Shown piece after piece: positions 11,183-19,562 of a DNA stretch of 32,927 nucleotides. The number at the start of each line of letters is the position of its first letter. Position 1 is the stretch's first letter. The notes beneath the pieces are model-generated. The model had not been told where the DNA came from, did not search any database, and worked only from the letters and a program-made list of their open reading frames with translations. This DNA is from Pelagophyceae sp. CCMP2097. Lineage: Eukaryota > Sar > Pelagophyceae. The stretch is from NCBI GenBank assembly GCA_026770575.1, contig MU657216.1, positions 79,178 to 112,104 of the forward strand, given 5' to 3'. Position numbers and translations under genes: made by a program.

Positions 11183-11260
11183 CGGAGGCTCTATACCGCC
11201 GCGCGCTACGGAGCCGCCCCGCCGGAGGCTCTATACCGCCGCGCGCTGCGGAGCCGCCCC
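11183..11260. repeat. 38-bp tandem duplication with CTATA boxes upstream of RAPTOR
   Basis: Two copies of a 38-bp unit with a 40-bp period differ at one position (A or G). Each holds CTCTATACCGCCGCGCGCT and then GGAGCCGCCCC. They lie between the RAPTOR start (11025) and the 3' end of the ABC1 kinase gene (11323), so they may be a duplicated core-promoter segment. An AT-rich stretch (TTTTTGCAGATATATATCG) lies directly alongside. Confidence 0.8.
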
Positions 11261-11322
11261 ACTGGCGGAGAATAGGCCCCCAAGGCTCGGAACACACAAA
11301 CAAGTTACACTACTTGGACTGG

Positions 11323-13356
11323 CTACTGCAGCAGCCCCTGCGCGTACTTGGTCAGCCCGCGGAGCTCGGTGAAGTTGACCTCCATCTGATGCTTCAGAAA
11401 GATTGGCATGGCCAGCTCGACCAAGGAGACGGACTGATCTAAAGCCTGGACGATGCCTTCCGTCACCTTGATCGCAAGTGCCGCCGCGAGGAACGAAGAG
11501 TCGATCGTGACGTGGTTCGTACAAGCCAGGTCGCAGACCTTGGAATAGTAGTCGCCAATAGACTCGAAGAAGAGGGCCGTTCGAGCGTCCTGCACCATGC
11601 CGTCGACGCCTACGATGACGGTTGAAAGGCACCATACCCTTTGACGGTTTTCCCAAAGCGACGCACCGTCGACCCAGGCGCGGTGATCTAAAGAGGCCTG
11701 GGAGTCTGATCGATTCGGCGCGAAGTGGTCCGCCTCCTTGGACTCTAGCATCAGCTCGGCGGCGTCGCGCCCGCGGCCTTCCGTCATCGCCCGGAGAACG
11801 CCGACGACCAGCGCGTGCTCGTGCCGGTCCAGCGTGAGGCACATGCCGGCGTCGATGAAGTACACCTTGAGCGATTTCGGGTCGACGAGGACGTTTCCCG
11901 GATGCAGATCCGCGTGAACGAAATTGTGGCGTATCATCATCTCAAGGTATGCCAGAGTGCACCGCTTCGCCAGAGCGGAAGCGTGCTCCGACCCCACAAA
12001 GTCCATGATGGGGAGGCCGGCGATGTATTCTTCGCAGAGCAAGTCCTCGGCAGAGCCGTCAAAGTTGGGCGAAAGCGGGAGAACCTCGGGCGCGTGGATC
12101 TCCAGCTGCGGAGAAAGCAGAGCGGCGACGGCGCGCAGCTTGTTCAGGTTGCGCGCCTCGTTGCGCCTAGAGGGGGCGACTCTGCACTCTGCCATCCCTG
12201 TGGCGGTGTTTTTCAACGACGATAACGAGTATTTCCAACCCCGAGTATTTCCAACCATGATACCGACGCGGCGTCGCGCAAATCCAACTGCGCGCGCATC
12301 TTGGCGTCGAAGCGCGCCAGCGTCGCCGCCGCGTTGAGATGCTTCGTCGCGGGCGAGAGCCACTCTACAAAGGCGCAGGCCTATGCGGAAACGCGTCGAA
12401 AAGGACCCAGGGACGCCGAGAGAGACGCACCTTTGCAATGAGTACCATGTCCGTCGCCACGTCTTGGATGCAGTCCGGGTGGAGGACCTTGATGACGACT
12501 TGTTTGCCGTCGCTCCGTCGTTCACAGAGGTAGACTTGGGCAATACAGCCCGAGCCCACGACTTGATGCAAAGTCACGTCCTTCCGCCAGTCCGCGCCGA
12601 GTCTTTTCGCGAGGATGCGGTGCGTGTGCGCCAAAGCGTGCGGCGCGACGTCGTCGTGGAGGGCCTTGAATCGGTTCGTCATGGCCTTGGGGAAGAGGTC
12701 GTGCCTCGTCGCCGCCCACTGGCATAGCTTAATCGCGGTGGCGCCGGACCTAGCATTGAGAGCGTGAAACGGCACTCTACATTCATTGCTGCCGCTCACG
12801 ATGTTATCATCAAATTCGAGGGTGAGAGCTCGGAAGGACCCTCGGGTTGTATGGTCGATCTCCTGGGGTCCTGAGGCCGGCACACGGTCCAGGTTTGAAA
12901 CATTTGGACGCTGGTTGGGGACCGTTCTACGGCGTATAGAGCTGCGGCCCACCAAATCTCGTCCAGCTCGTCGACGATCTCATCGCACCGTTGCCGGCCC
13001 AAAAGCCAATTCAAGCGCTGCGCTAAAGCCTTGAGCGTTTCCAAAGCGGCGCGGACGGCGGCGAGCGGGACGAGGACGACTGCCAGCCTCAAAGACCGCG
13101 CCACCGCGCGAGGCAGCGAGACTGGGGAAGTGCGGAGCTCGTCGACGACGATTACCGAGTCCTCGAAATGCTCCTGCGCCGACCACTTCGAGCCGGTTAA
13201 AAAGCCTGCGACGACTGCGGAGCCCGAGAACGCATGCCTCGAGACGAGTGTGCCCGGCCCGCGGAGCAAATTTCGGCAGCATTCCGCATTCCGCGCGGCG
13301 AACGAAACGCGCGGCCGCCACGCGCCCGGGCTCCCGGCGCAGAGAGCGCGCCGCAT
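11323..13356 (-). CDS. ABC1/ADCK atypical protein kinase, ADCK2-like
   Basis: Exons 13356-12923, 12749-12431, 12362-12268, 12166-11667 and 11609-11323 give 544 aa with all phases consistent. The UbiB/ABC1/ADCK fold is clear. The KxGQ-type element reads AIKLCQWAATRHDLFP (residues 149-164). The nucleotide-loop motif is VGSGCIAQVYLCE, the ion-pair Lys is in VVIKVLHPD, the catalytic loop is FVHADLHPGN (365-374), and FIDAG (386-390) replaces DFG. The GSGC loop and the QWA-T-R context resemble ADCK2 rather than the plastid ABC1K members. The N-terminus (MRRALCAGSPGAWRPRV...) is Arg-rich with no acidic residues for about 25 positions, like a mitochondrial presequence. Family members support coenzyme Q or lipid metabolism. 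The usual Gly of KxGQ is Cys here. The start at 13356 is the best-placed ATG. Confidence 0.9.
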
Positions 13357-13375
13357 GGGTTCCTTTTTGTGGTGA

Positions 13376-13573
13376 CTAAAGCCCACCGTCGCCGAATTTG
13401 TCGATGATGAACATGCCTGATTTCTGAACACGACGCGACAGACCCCACGCCGTGGAGGCGGCACGCCGGGGTCCGTTCCTCAGTGGTGCTTGCATCGGTG
13501 GTTGCGCCGCCGCCGCCTCCAGGCACAGCAGTGCAATGCAGCAACAGGCACAATGTCGAAGAGAGGTCCACAT
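13376..13573 (-). CDS. Possible small secreted Cys-rich-leader protein, unrecognised
   Basis: A 65-codon ATG frame lies between the lactonase-like gene and the ABC1 kinase start. It begins MWTSLRHCACCCIALLCLE, a plausible signal peptide ending in a run of Ala, followed by a basic Arg-rich part and the end FIIDKFGDGGL. No family is recognised. Its stop is only about 20 bp before the kinase ATG, so it could instead be kinase 5' UTR. Only the hydrophobic leader supports coding. Confidence 0.25.
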   Translation of the reverse strand: MWTSLRHCACCCIALLCLEAAAAQPPMQAPLRNGPRRAASTAWGLSRRVQKSGMFIIDKFGDGGL

Positions 13574-13633
13574 CGCCGGTCCGGTCCGCGCCCGCCCCCA
13601 CCTCGACCTCGCGGCGTTTCCGTCGGGATGCAT

Positions 13634-15204
13634 TTACGTCGCGGGGAGCGCGGCAGGCTTGACCTTTTTCAGCTGGACGCGCAACAGCCGCGTTTTTGTC
13701 GCGACGTACAGGTGGCCGTCGCCGGCCACCGCGACGTCGCGCGGCGAATCGTCCGGCAAAGTCCGGACGACGCCGAGCACCTTTCCTTGAGCGTCGACGA
13801 CGTAGACGGCGTCCGGCCCGGCGACGTAGACGCGGCCGGCGTCGTCGACCGCGAGGCCCGAGGCCGCGCCTACATGCGAGCAACGTCGCGTTACAATGTT
13901 GCCGTTTGAGACGCATCTTCAGGTACAGTTTCCCCGAAGGTTTTCGAGTGTGGCGAGGTTTTCGAGACGCACCTTTGGGCTCAAAGCTGTCGAAGAAGAG
14001 CGTCTTCGCGCGCGACGGTTCGGCGTCGGCGTAGTCAAAGGCCCAGACGGCGCCGCCCGCCGCGTCGGCGACGTAGAGCGTCTTTGCGTCGGGTGACCTA
14101 GTAGTAAGGCATATCGGGCAACGCGTCAATATCATAGCATCGCATGCACCGCGGACAGCATACAAACTCACCACGCCAACGCCTCGGGCCGGAACGATTC
14201 GCCGAGGGCGATCTCGAGCGTCGGCTTGATGTCGAGAGAAGATTGCTCGGCCGGCGACGCGGACGCCGCCTACGGTCATGCGTCGGCACAGGCCGCGTGT
14301 GTTACACGAGAAACGGCCGCGTGGTACACGAGAAACGCACGCGCGCGACGTCGGCCTGGGCGAGGCGGTAGACTGCGTTTTGCGGCGCGTTTCGGCCGGC
14401 GAGGCCCCCCTTGAGCCTGCTCGCGTCCGTCGCGTAGGCGTCCGCAAAGAGCACGTCGCCATTGACTGTCGTCAATATCGCAGTCGGCCCGTTCAACCGC
14501 ACCCCGTCGACGTCTGCCGCGGCGACGGAAACGCGCGTCCCGTCGGGCCGCAGCAGCGAGACTCGCTTGTCGCCGGCCTCTGCGAAGAGGAGGCCGTCGT
14601 CGGCGTCCACCGCCGTCTTGCCGCCCTTTGGAAGGTATCTGGCAATCGCCGCAGGCCCCGGTGAGAGCCAGTCTGCGCATGCATTGGAGCAGCCGGCTTG
14701 CTCGACGAGGACGGAGGCACCGACTCGAACGAAGCCAGAACCGTCTTCGTGCCTCCAGACGCGGTTCGAGCCGCCTTCCGAAAATACCAAAGACGCAGTC
14801 GCGGGGAGCCAGCAGGGCGCGCCCACGAACCAAAGGCCCTCGACGAGGACCTGGATGTCCGCATTGGGCTGCATGACTTGATGCAGGTCTGCGTCTAATA
14901 GGGAGATGCCGCCTCCTCCGAGCACGGCGGGCCGGAGCCTCGCGTCGACCAATCTTGAGTAAGAGAACACGGAGAGCGCGAAGACGGCGAGCCACCACTT
15001 CTCTCGGTCTAGCGCGATGTCGCGCAGCACTTCTGCGGCGCACATCGCCGCGGTGAAAGCTTTGGCCTTCCAGCTTCGGGCGTGGCGGTCGTCTTTGAAT
15101 TCACCGGCGGAGTAGTGCCGTGCCATCATCGCTTCCGCCATCGCCGACGACACACCCTCCTTCTTCACGCCGCCGCCCTTGCGCTTCCGCTTCAACTCCA
15201 TCAT
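13634..15204 (-). CDS. Membrane-anchored SMP-30/gluconolactonase-like beta-propeller
   Basis: Exons 15204-14341, 14269-14172, 14097-13973 and 13869-13634 (introns 71, 74 and 103 bp) give 440 aa in continuous phase. A basic N-terminus (KRKRKGGGVKK) is followed by a Trp-rich hydrophobic segment, about residues 70-86, probably a single membrane anchor. Beyond it are repeated propeller strands of the SMP-30/gluconolactonase/LRE type: LVFSEGGSNRVWRHEDG, LNGPTAILTTVNGDVLFAD, ALAWSPDAKTLYVADAAGG, GLAVDDAGRVYVAGPDAVY and DVAVAGDGHLYVATKTR. Such propellers hydrolyse lactones or act as strictosidine-synthase-like enzymes. Metal ligands cannot be assigned with certainty, so the substrate is unknown. It is divergent from the kinase gene that starts at 15406. 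Confidence 0.77.
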
Positions 15205-15405
15205 GCCGCCGACCTCGTGCCGTCGCTTTCCAGAGATGCTTTCTAGTAGGTCGCCGCCGCCTCCGCAGTTGGAAGGCTCAGCGGCTTTGATCCAGGCCTG
15301 CGAAAAATAAAATAAAAAAACGTGTACCGGCGCAGATTCCGCAGAAAGCTCGAAGGCGCCGGCCGGCGGCCCTCTCAGCGGGCCACACGCCCGGCCTCTA
15401 GCAAG
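15205..15405. promoter_or_regulatory. Divergent promoter between lactonase-like and kinase genes
   Basis: Only about 200 bp separate the two start codons, which point away from each other. The A-rich run AAAAATAAAATAAAAAAACG near 15302 stands out from the GC-rich surroundings and could be a nucleosome-free or TATA-like core. The shared-promoter role is inferred from spacing alone. Confidence 0.4.
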
Positions 15406-17611
15406 ATGGGCACTCGGGACAGAAACAACGCGACGATCATCGGTACGCTATTCGTTGTTCGACGCGTTTGCGACGGGACCCGCCGCCTGCAGGCATCGGC
15501 GACGCTGAGCTCGAGGGTCTGCTCGTCGACGCCGGCATGCCGCGCCACGAGGCGCGTGGAAACATTCTTGCCGCGAGAGGCTTCCTGCGAGGCCTCTGCG
15601 AAACGTTTACCTCGAAACGCCGACGGAGCCATTTGCCAGGTCCCGCTCCTCATTGGCAAGCTCAACGACCACTGGGTGCGTCCATCTGTGGAGACCGGGG
15701 ATCCGTTTCATCGTTGGAGACTGGCGCGTTTCACGGGCGTCTCCAGGCGAGCGGCGGTCACGATTGATCCGCTTCTCTAGGCGAGCGGCGGCACGATTGA
15801 CCCGCTTCTGGACGAGTCAAACGAGCTCAAGGGCTGGGGCCTCTCGCCCGCGGCCCTGATGCTTCTCAAGTCCATCCTCGGCATCTCGCGCGTCAGTCTG
15901 CCTGCGCGGGACGGCGGTGGCCAGGGGGTCCCTCTCTCGTCGTCGTTCGCTCTTTCCGGAACATCGAGCCTTTGCGTAGGAGAACCGCGGCGTGGGCCGC
16001 GACGCTTTACGTCAATCGCTAAACGTCCTCTCGCTGCGGCTGGACCGCGACGCGGGGAGCGACGGCGAGTACGAGGACGATTTCGAAAAATATGAGGACG
16101 ACTTCGAAAACGCCGATGACGATTCCGTCAACCTCGAGACGGCGACGCCGCAAGCGCTGCGCCAGTTCCGGCGCCGGCAAAACGACGCCGACGAAGGCAA
16201 GGCAGACGACGAAATGGCAGAGGAGTCGGTGGACGACTTTATGTCGCTCCAGTCCACGGTGGAACGACCCTTGGACATCGACATCCCGCCGCCCCAGGCG
16301 CCGCCGCGCGCGCAAACCGCCCAATCGCCCTCGTTCCCGCCGCCGATGCCGGGCCACCGCACGCCCGCGGTCGCGCACGTCGCTCCAACGCACTTGCCGC
16401 CGCCGCCGACTGCCGCGCAGGCCCGGCGCGAGGCGGAGAGGCGGAGCACCGAGGCTGCGATGCTGACTTCTGCGCAGAGGCCTCGGACGGATCGGAGCCG
16501 CACCGCGAGGCATATTCTGAACGGCCAGTGGAAGCTCGGCCAGTGCATCGGCCAGGGTTCCTTCGGCCAAGTCTACACGTGCATGGACGAGGCGACGGGC
16601 CAGCTCATGGCCGTCAAGTGCATGGCCATCCCGACTTGTATATCAAGGGCGATCCTCGACGACGACGCGGAAGCGGAAGCCGCCGAAGCGAAGAAGGGAG
16701 GCAAGGCGGCGCCGTCGTCGCAGTCGGAGCTGCGCGCTTTATGCACGGAGATCGAGCTGATGAGGTCTTTCGAGCACCCGAACATCGTCCGGTACCTCGG
16801 CGCCGCCGTCGACGAACCAAACTTGCAACTTTACATATTTCAAGAGTGGGTCCCCGGCGGGTCTCTGGCGACGCTGTCTTCGCACTACGGGGCTCTCGCG
16901 GAGGGCGTCGTGCGGCGGTACACGCTTCACATTCTCCGAGGTTTAGAATACCTGCACTCCAACCACATCATCCACCGAGATATTAAGTGCGGCAACGTCC
17001 TCGTCGACGAGGGCGGCGTCGCGAAACTCGCGGACTTTGGGGCGTCGTTCCGCCTCGGCGCCAACGGGACGGTCACGAGCGACATGAAGTTGACGATGCG
17101 CGGCACGCCGTACTTCATGGCCCCAGAAGTTTTGCAAGCGGACAAGTTCGGCCGCCGCTCCGACGTCTGGTCTCTGGGCGGCGTGGTGCTGCAGATGGCG
17201 ACGACGCATCCGCCTTGGAAGACGCTGAATTTCAAAACTCCAATGGCCCTGTTTTACCACGTTGTCTCTTCGAAAGACCCGCCGCCTTTAGATAGCTACA
17301 ACCTCTCGCCGAGGATGCGCGCCTTCATTTTAAGGTGCTTTGAGCGCGACGCGACTACCAGAGCGCACGCCTATGAACTTTTACTCGACCCGTTCGTTTC
17401 CTTGGCATCGCCCTCCGACGACGACGACGACGACCTCGCCTCCAACAACGGCTTGAACGACACCATGTGCCGGATACGACGGGTCACGACGCCGGCCGCC
17501 GGCGTGGCGCGCGCTGCGCCGTCGATCTCGGCGACCAAGGAGTCTCGAGACCGCGGCACAAACCTCTCCAGCCTCAAGATGCGCATGTCCCTCCGAGGCT
17601 TCAACGGCTGA
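15406..17611 (+). CDS. MAP3K-like (STE11/MEKK-type) serine/threonine kinase
   Basis: The main exon is 15980-17611 (544 codons). It joins in phase 0 to 15781-15891, and upstream to an exon ending at 15675. A first exon at 15406 is likely, with one joint between about 15490 and 15640 unresolved. The kinase domain has the Gly loop GQGSFGQV (16550-16573), Lys in AVKCM (16616), HRDIKCGN (16973-16996), DFG (17033-17041) and GTPYFMAPEV (to about 17131), with the WSLGGVVLQMATTHPPW segment typical of MAP3K and NPK1/MEKK kinases. All catalytic residues are present. The N-terminal region is acidic (repeated DDFE) and Pro-rich, with a helical segment (DAELEGLLVDAGMPRHEAR) that may be a regulatory domain. 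The C-terminus has a run of Asp after the domain. It probably phosphorylates a MAP2K; the upstream signal is unknown. Confidence 0.87.
15747..15813 (+). repeat. Tandem duplication containing a splice acceptor
   Basis: Copy 1 (15747-15780, 34 bp) and copy 2 (15781-15813, 33 bp) both begin GCGAGCGGCGG and run to CCGCTTCT. Each is preceded by a splice-like AG (TCTCCAG and TTCTCTAG). Copy 1 carries one extra T, so using its acceptor shifts the frame and meets TAG at the end of the copy. Copy 2 gives the open kinase frame. Confidence 0.85.
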
Positions 17612-18035
17612 GCAGCAAGCCCAGAAGGCCACGTAAATGCGACTCGAAAGCCCCTCGTCCCATGGCCACACGGCGCCGTTCTGCGCCGTTGCAGTGCGAG
17701 GCGGCGACCCGGGAGCGCCGTGGCAGGCGCCAACGGCGACGGGAAGCTCGCATCGGCCTCGCCGCGGGAGGCGCCGGGACGGGCTCCAGACTCGTGTCGA
17801 GAGGGCTCGAGACTCGTGTCTGTCTCGAGCGAGCATTCGCAATGTCTCTAGCGAGGCCACGAATCGATCATGTGAGCTACACGACCGCGCATCAAGCTCG
17901 CGATCCTCCGCAGCCAGCCACATTAGAGTCGAAGGACCTGGTGAGCTGACCTCCAGCTCTAAGGACCGACCTCCGGAGCTCCAGCTGGTGCGCAACCATA
18001 TCTTTATCCGTCGAGATTGGATCCGCGTAAAAAAA

Positions 18036-18080
18036 GATAGGAATCCTATCCGGATACCTCGAGTGTTAGGAATATTCCTA
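18036..18080. promoter_or_regulatory. Pair of GATAGGAAT/ATTCCTATC palindromes
   Basis: GATAGGAATCCTATC at 18036-18050 is a palindrome around its centre. TAGGAATATTCCTA at 18067-18080 is a perfect 14-bp palindrome sharing the AGGAAT/ATTCCTA words. Similar half-sites in both suggest binding by a dimeric factor or a cruciform. They lie about 200 bp upstream of the WD40 gene ATG. Confidence 0.4.
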
Positions 18081-18183
18081 TCATAGTCTCTCGGCGATCT
18101 TTACTTTAATCGATCAAAGCACGTCAAAGCAAGTCGGCGCGGAGGGCAGGCGAAGCGCAGGGAGCAGAGAAACGGGAGACTCG

Positions 18184-18209
18184 GCGATCGCGATCGATAT
18201 CGCGATCGC
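18184..18209. promoter_or_regulatory. 26-bp GATCGCGATC near-palindrome
   Basis: Overlapping CGATCG, GCGATCGC and GATATC words form an almost perfectly self-complementary 26-bp segment about 75 bp before the WD40 start codon. It may be 5' UTR hairpin DNA or a binding site. Function is not known. Confidence 0.4.
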
Positions 18210-18282
18210 ACCGGAGTCCGAGTCGGAGGAGGCTCGCTTCCTGCCGCGCGTGCGTGGAGTTCCATCCCGCGCCTGGGTGACA

Positions 18283-19386
18283 ATGGACGTCGACAAGGCC
18301 GCGCGACCCGTCAAGTCGCGACCAGCCGTCGGCGCCGCGCCGGCGCTCGAGGTGTTTGAACTGAGCGACCTGCTCGCGCTCATCCTTCGGCTGTCGGCAT
18401 CACCGAACGCGCTCTTCGTGTCGAAGCGCGTCGCTCGAAATGCACGGGCCATGGCGCCGGTCGTGCGCAGGCTCGTCTGGCGGGACCGGGTCCTGAAGGG
18501 CACCGCCATCATCAAGGGGCACGCCGACTATGTCGTAAGCTGCGCGTTCTCGCCCGACGGCAAGCGCATCGTGACAGCGAGCGACGACAACACGGTGCGG
18601 TTCTGGGACGCCGAGACGGGCGCACTGCTGCTGAGGCTCAAGGAGGGGCTCAAGGGGCACACCAGTTTCGAGTGCTGCGCGTTCTCGCCCGACTGCAAGC
18701 GCATCGTGACGGTGAGCTACGACGACAACACGGTGCGGCTGTGGGACGCCGAGACGGGCGCGCCGCTGCTGACGCTCGAGGAGCACACCGGCGAGGTCAA
18801 CTGCTGCGCATTCTCGCCCGACGGCAAGCGCATCGTGACTGCGAGCGACGACATGACGGCGCGGCTTTGGGACGCCGAGACGGGCGCGCTGCAAACGACG
18901 CTCGAGGGGCACACCGACTTTGTCATGAGCTGCGCGTTCTCGCCCGACGGCAAGCGCATTGTGACGGCGAGCAAAGACGAGACGGCGCGGCTCTGGGGCG
19001 CCGAGACAGGCGCGCTGCAAACGACGCTCGAGGGACTCACCGACACAAATTTCAGCTGCGCGTTCTCGCCCAACGGCAAGCGACTCGTGACGGCGAGTCG
19101 TGACAAGACGGCGCGGGTCTGGGACGTGGAGACGGGCGCGCTGCTGACGACGCTCGAGGGGCACACCGGCGTCTACAACTGCGCGTTCTCGCCCAACGGC
19201 GAGCACATCGTGACGGCGAGCTTCGACAAGACGGCGCGGCTCTGGGACGCCGAGACGGGCGCGCTGCAGAAAACGCTCGAGGGGCACACCAACGGCATCA
19301 GGTGCTGCGCGTTCTCTCCAGACGGTGAGCGTGTCGCGACGGCGAGCTTGGACAAGACGGTGCGACTCTGGCATGTTTCACTCTGA
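18283..19386 (+). CDS. F-box-like WD40 repeat protein
   Basis: This is a single exon of 367 aa from ATG 18283; the frame is open further upstream only through a GTG at 18250. Residues about 23-70 (LEVFELSDLLALILRLS... then VSKRVARNAR) look like a degenerate F-box, the adaptor part of SCF ubiquitin ligases. Seven WD40 units of 41-46 residues follow, each with GHT or similar, CAFSPDGKRIVTAS, D-x-TARLWDAETGAL. Seven units make one closed propeller. The units are very alike at DNA level, indicating recent duplication or gene conversion. The last unit ends VRLWHVSL at the stop. The likely role is substrate recognition or scaffolding; the partner is unknown. It converges on the gene ending at 19563. 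Confidence 0.88.
   Translation: MDVDKAARPVKSRPAVGAAPALEVFELSDLLALILRLSASPNALFVSKRVARNARAMAPVVRRLVWRDRVLKGTAIIKGHADYVVSCAFSPDGKRIVTASDDNTVRFWDAETGALLLRLKEGLKGHTSFECCAFSPDCKRIVTVSYDDNTVRLWDAETGAPLLTLEEHTGEVNCCAFSPDGKRIVTASDDMTARLWDAETGALQTTLEGHTDFVMSCAFSPDGKRIVTASKDETARLWGAETGALQTTLEGLTDTNFSCAFSPNGKRLVTASRDKTARVWDVETGALLTTLEGHTGVYNCAFSPNGEHIVTASFDKTARLWDAETGALQKTLEGHTNGIRCCAFSPDGERVATASLDKTVRLWHVSL
18514..19380 (+). repeat. Seven WD40-coding repeats, period about 123-138 bp
   Basis: Phrases such as TGCGCGTTCTCGCCCGACGG and GACGCCGAGACGGGCGC recur nearly unchanged in successive units. The inner units (3 to 6) are the most alike. The antisense frames are also open because of this codon regularity, but they carry no independent signal. 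Confidence 0.85.
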
Positions 19387-19562
19387 TGCATTCTCCGGAG
19401 CCTCGCACTTAAATCGCGTGTCTCGCTGCTCCTCGCGTCGGTCGGCAGGCTTCAAGTGATCCCCTCGGGTTTTGCAAAAAGTATGATTTACGGATGCGCC
19501 CGGGGCCGGCGTCCGACGATGTCCGTCGCCTCTCCCCTCGCCTGCTGTGCAGTGGCGGCCGG

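Larger units (their letters stand above)
17612..18282. other. Intergenic between kinase and WD40 genes, with palindromes
   Basis: No convincing exon was found in 671 bp. The distal part contains three self-complementary segments (18036-18050, 18067-18080 and 18184-18209) amid more AT-rich sequence. This is probably the promoter region of the WD40 gene that starts at 18283. Confidence 0.5.

Noticed and set aside
18400..19374. Long minus-strand open frame of 324 codons
   Set aside because: It is the antisense of the WD40 repeats. Repetitive codon structure keeps it open, and its product (repeated VPLERRLQRARLGVPEPRR) shows no independent family.
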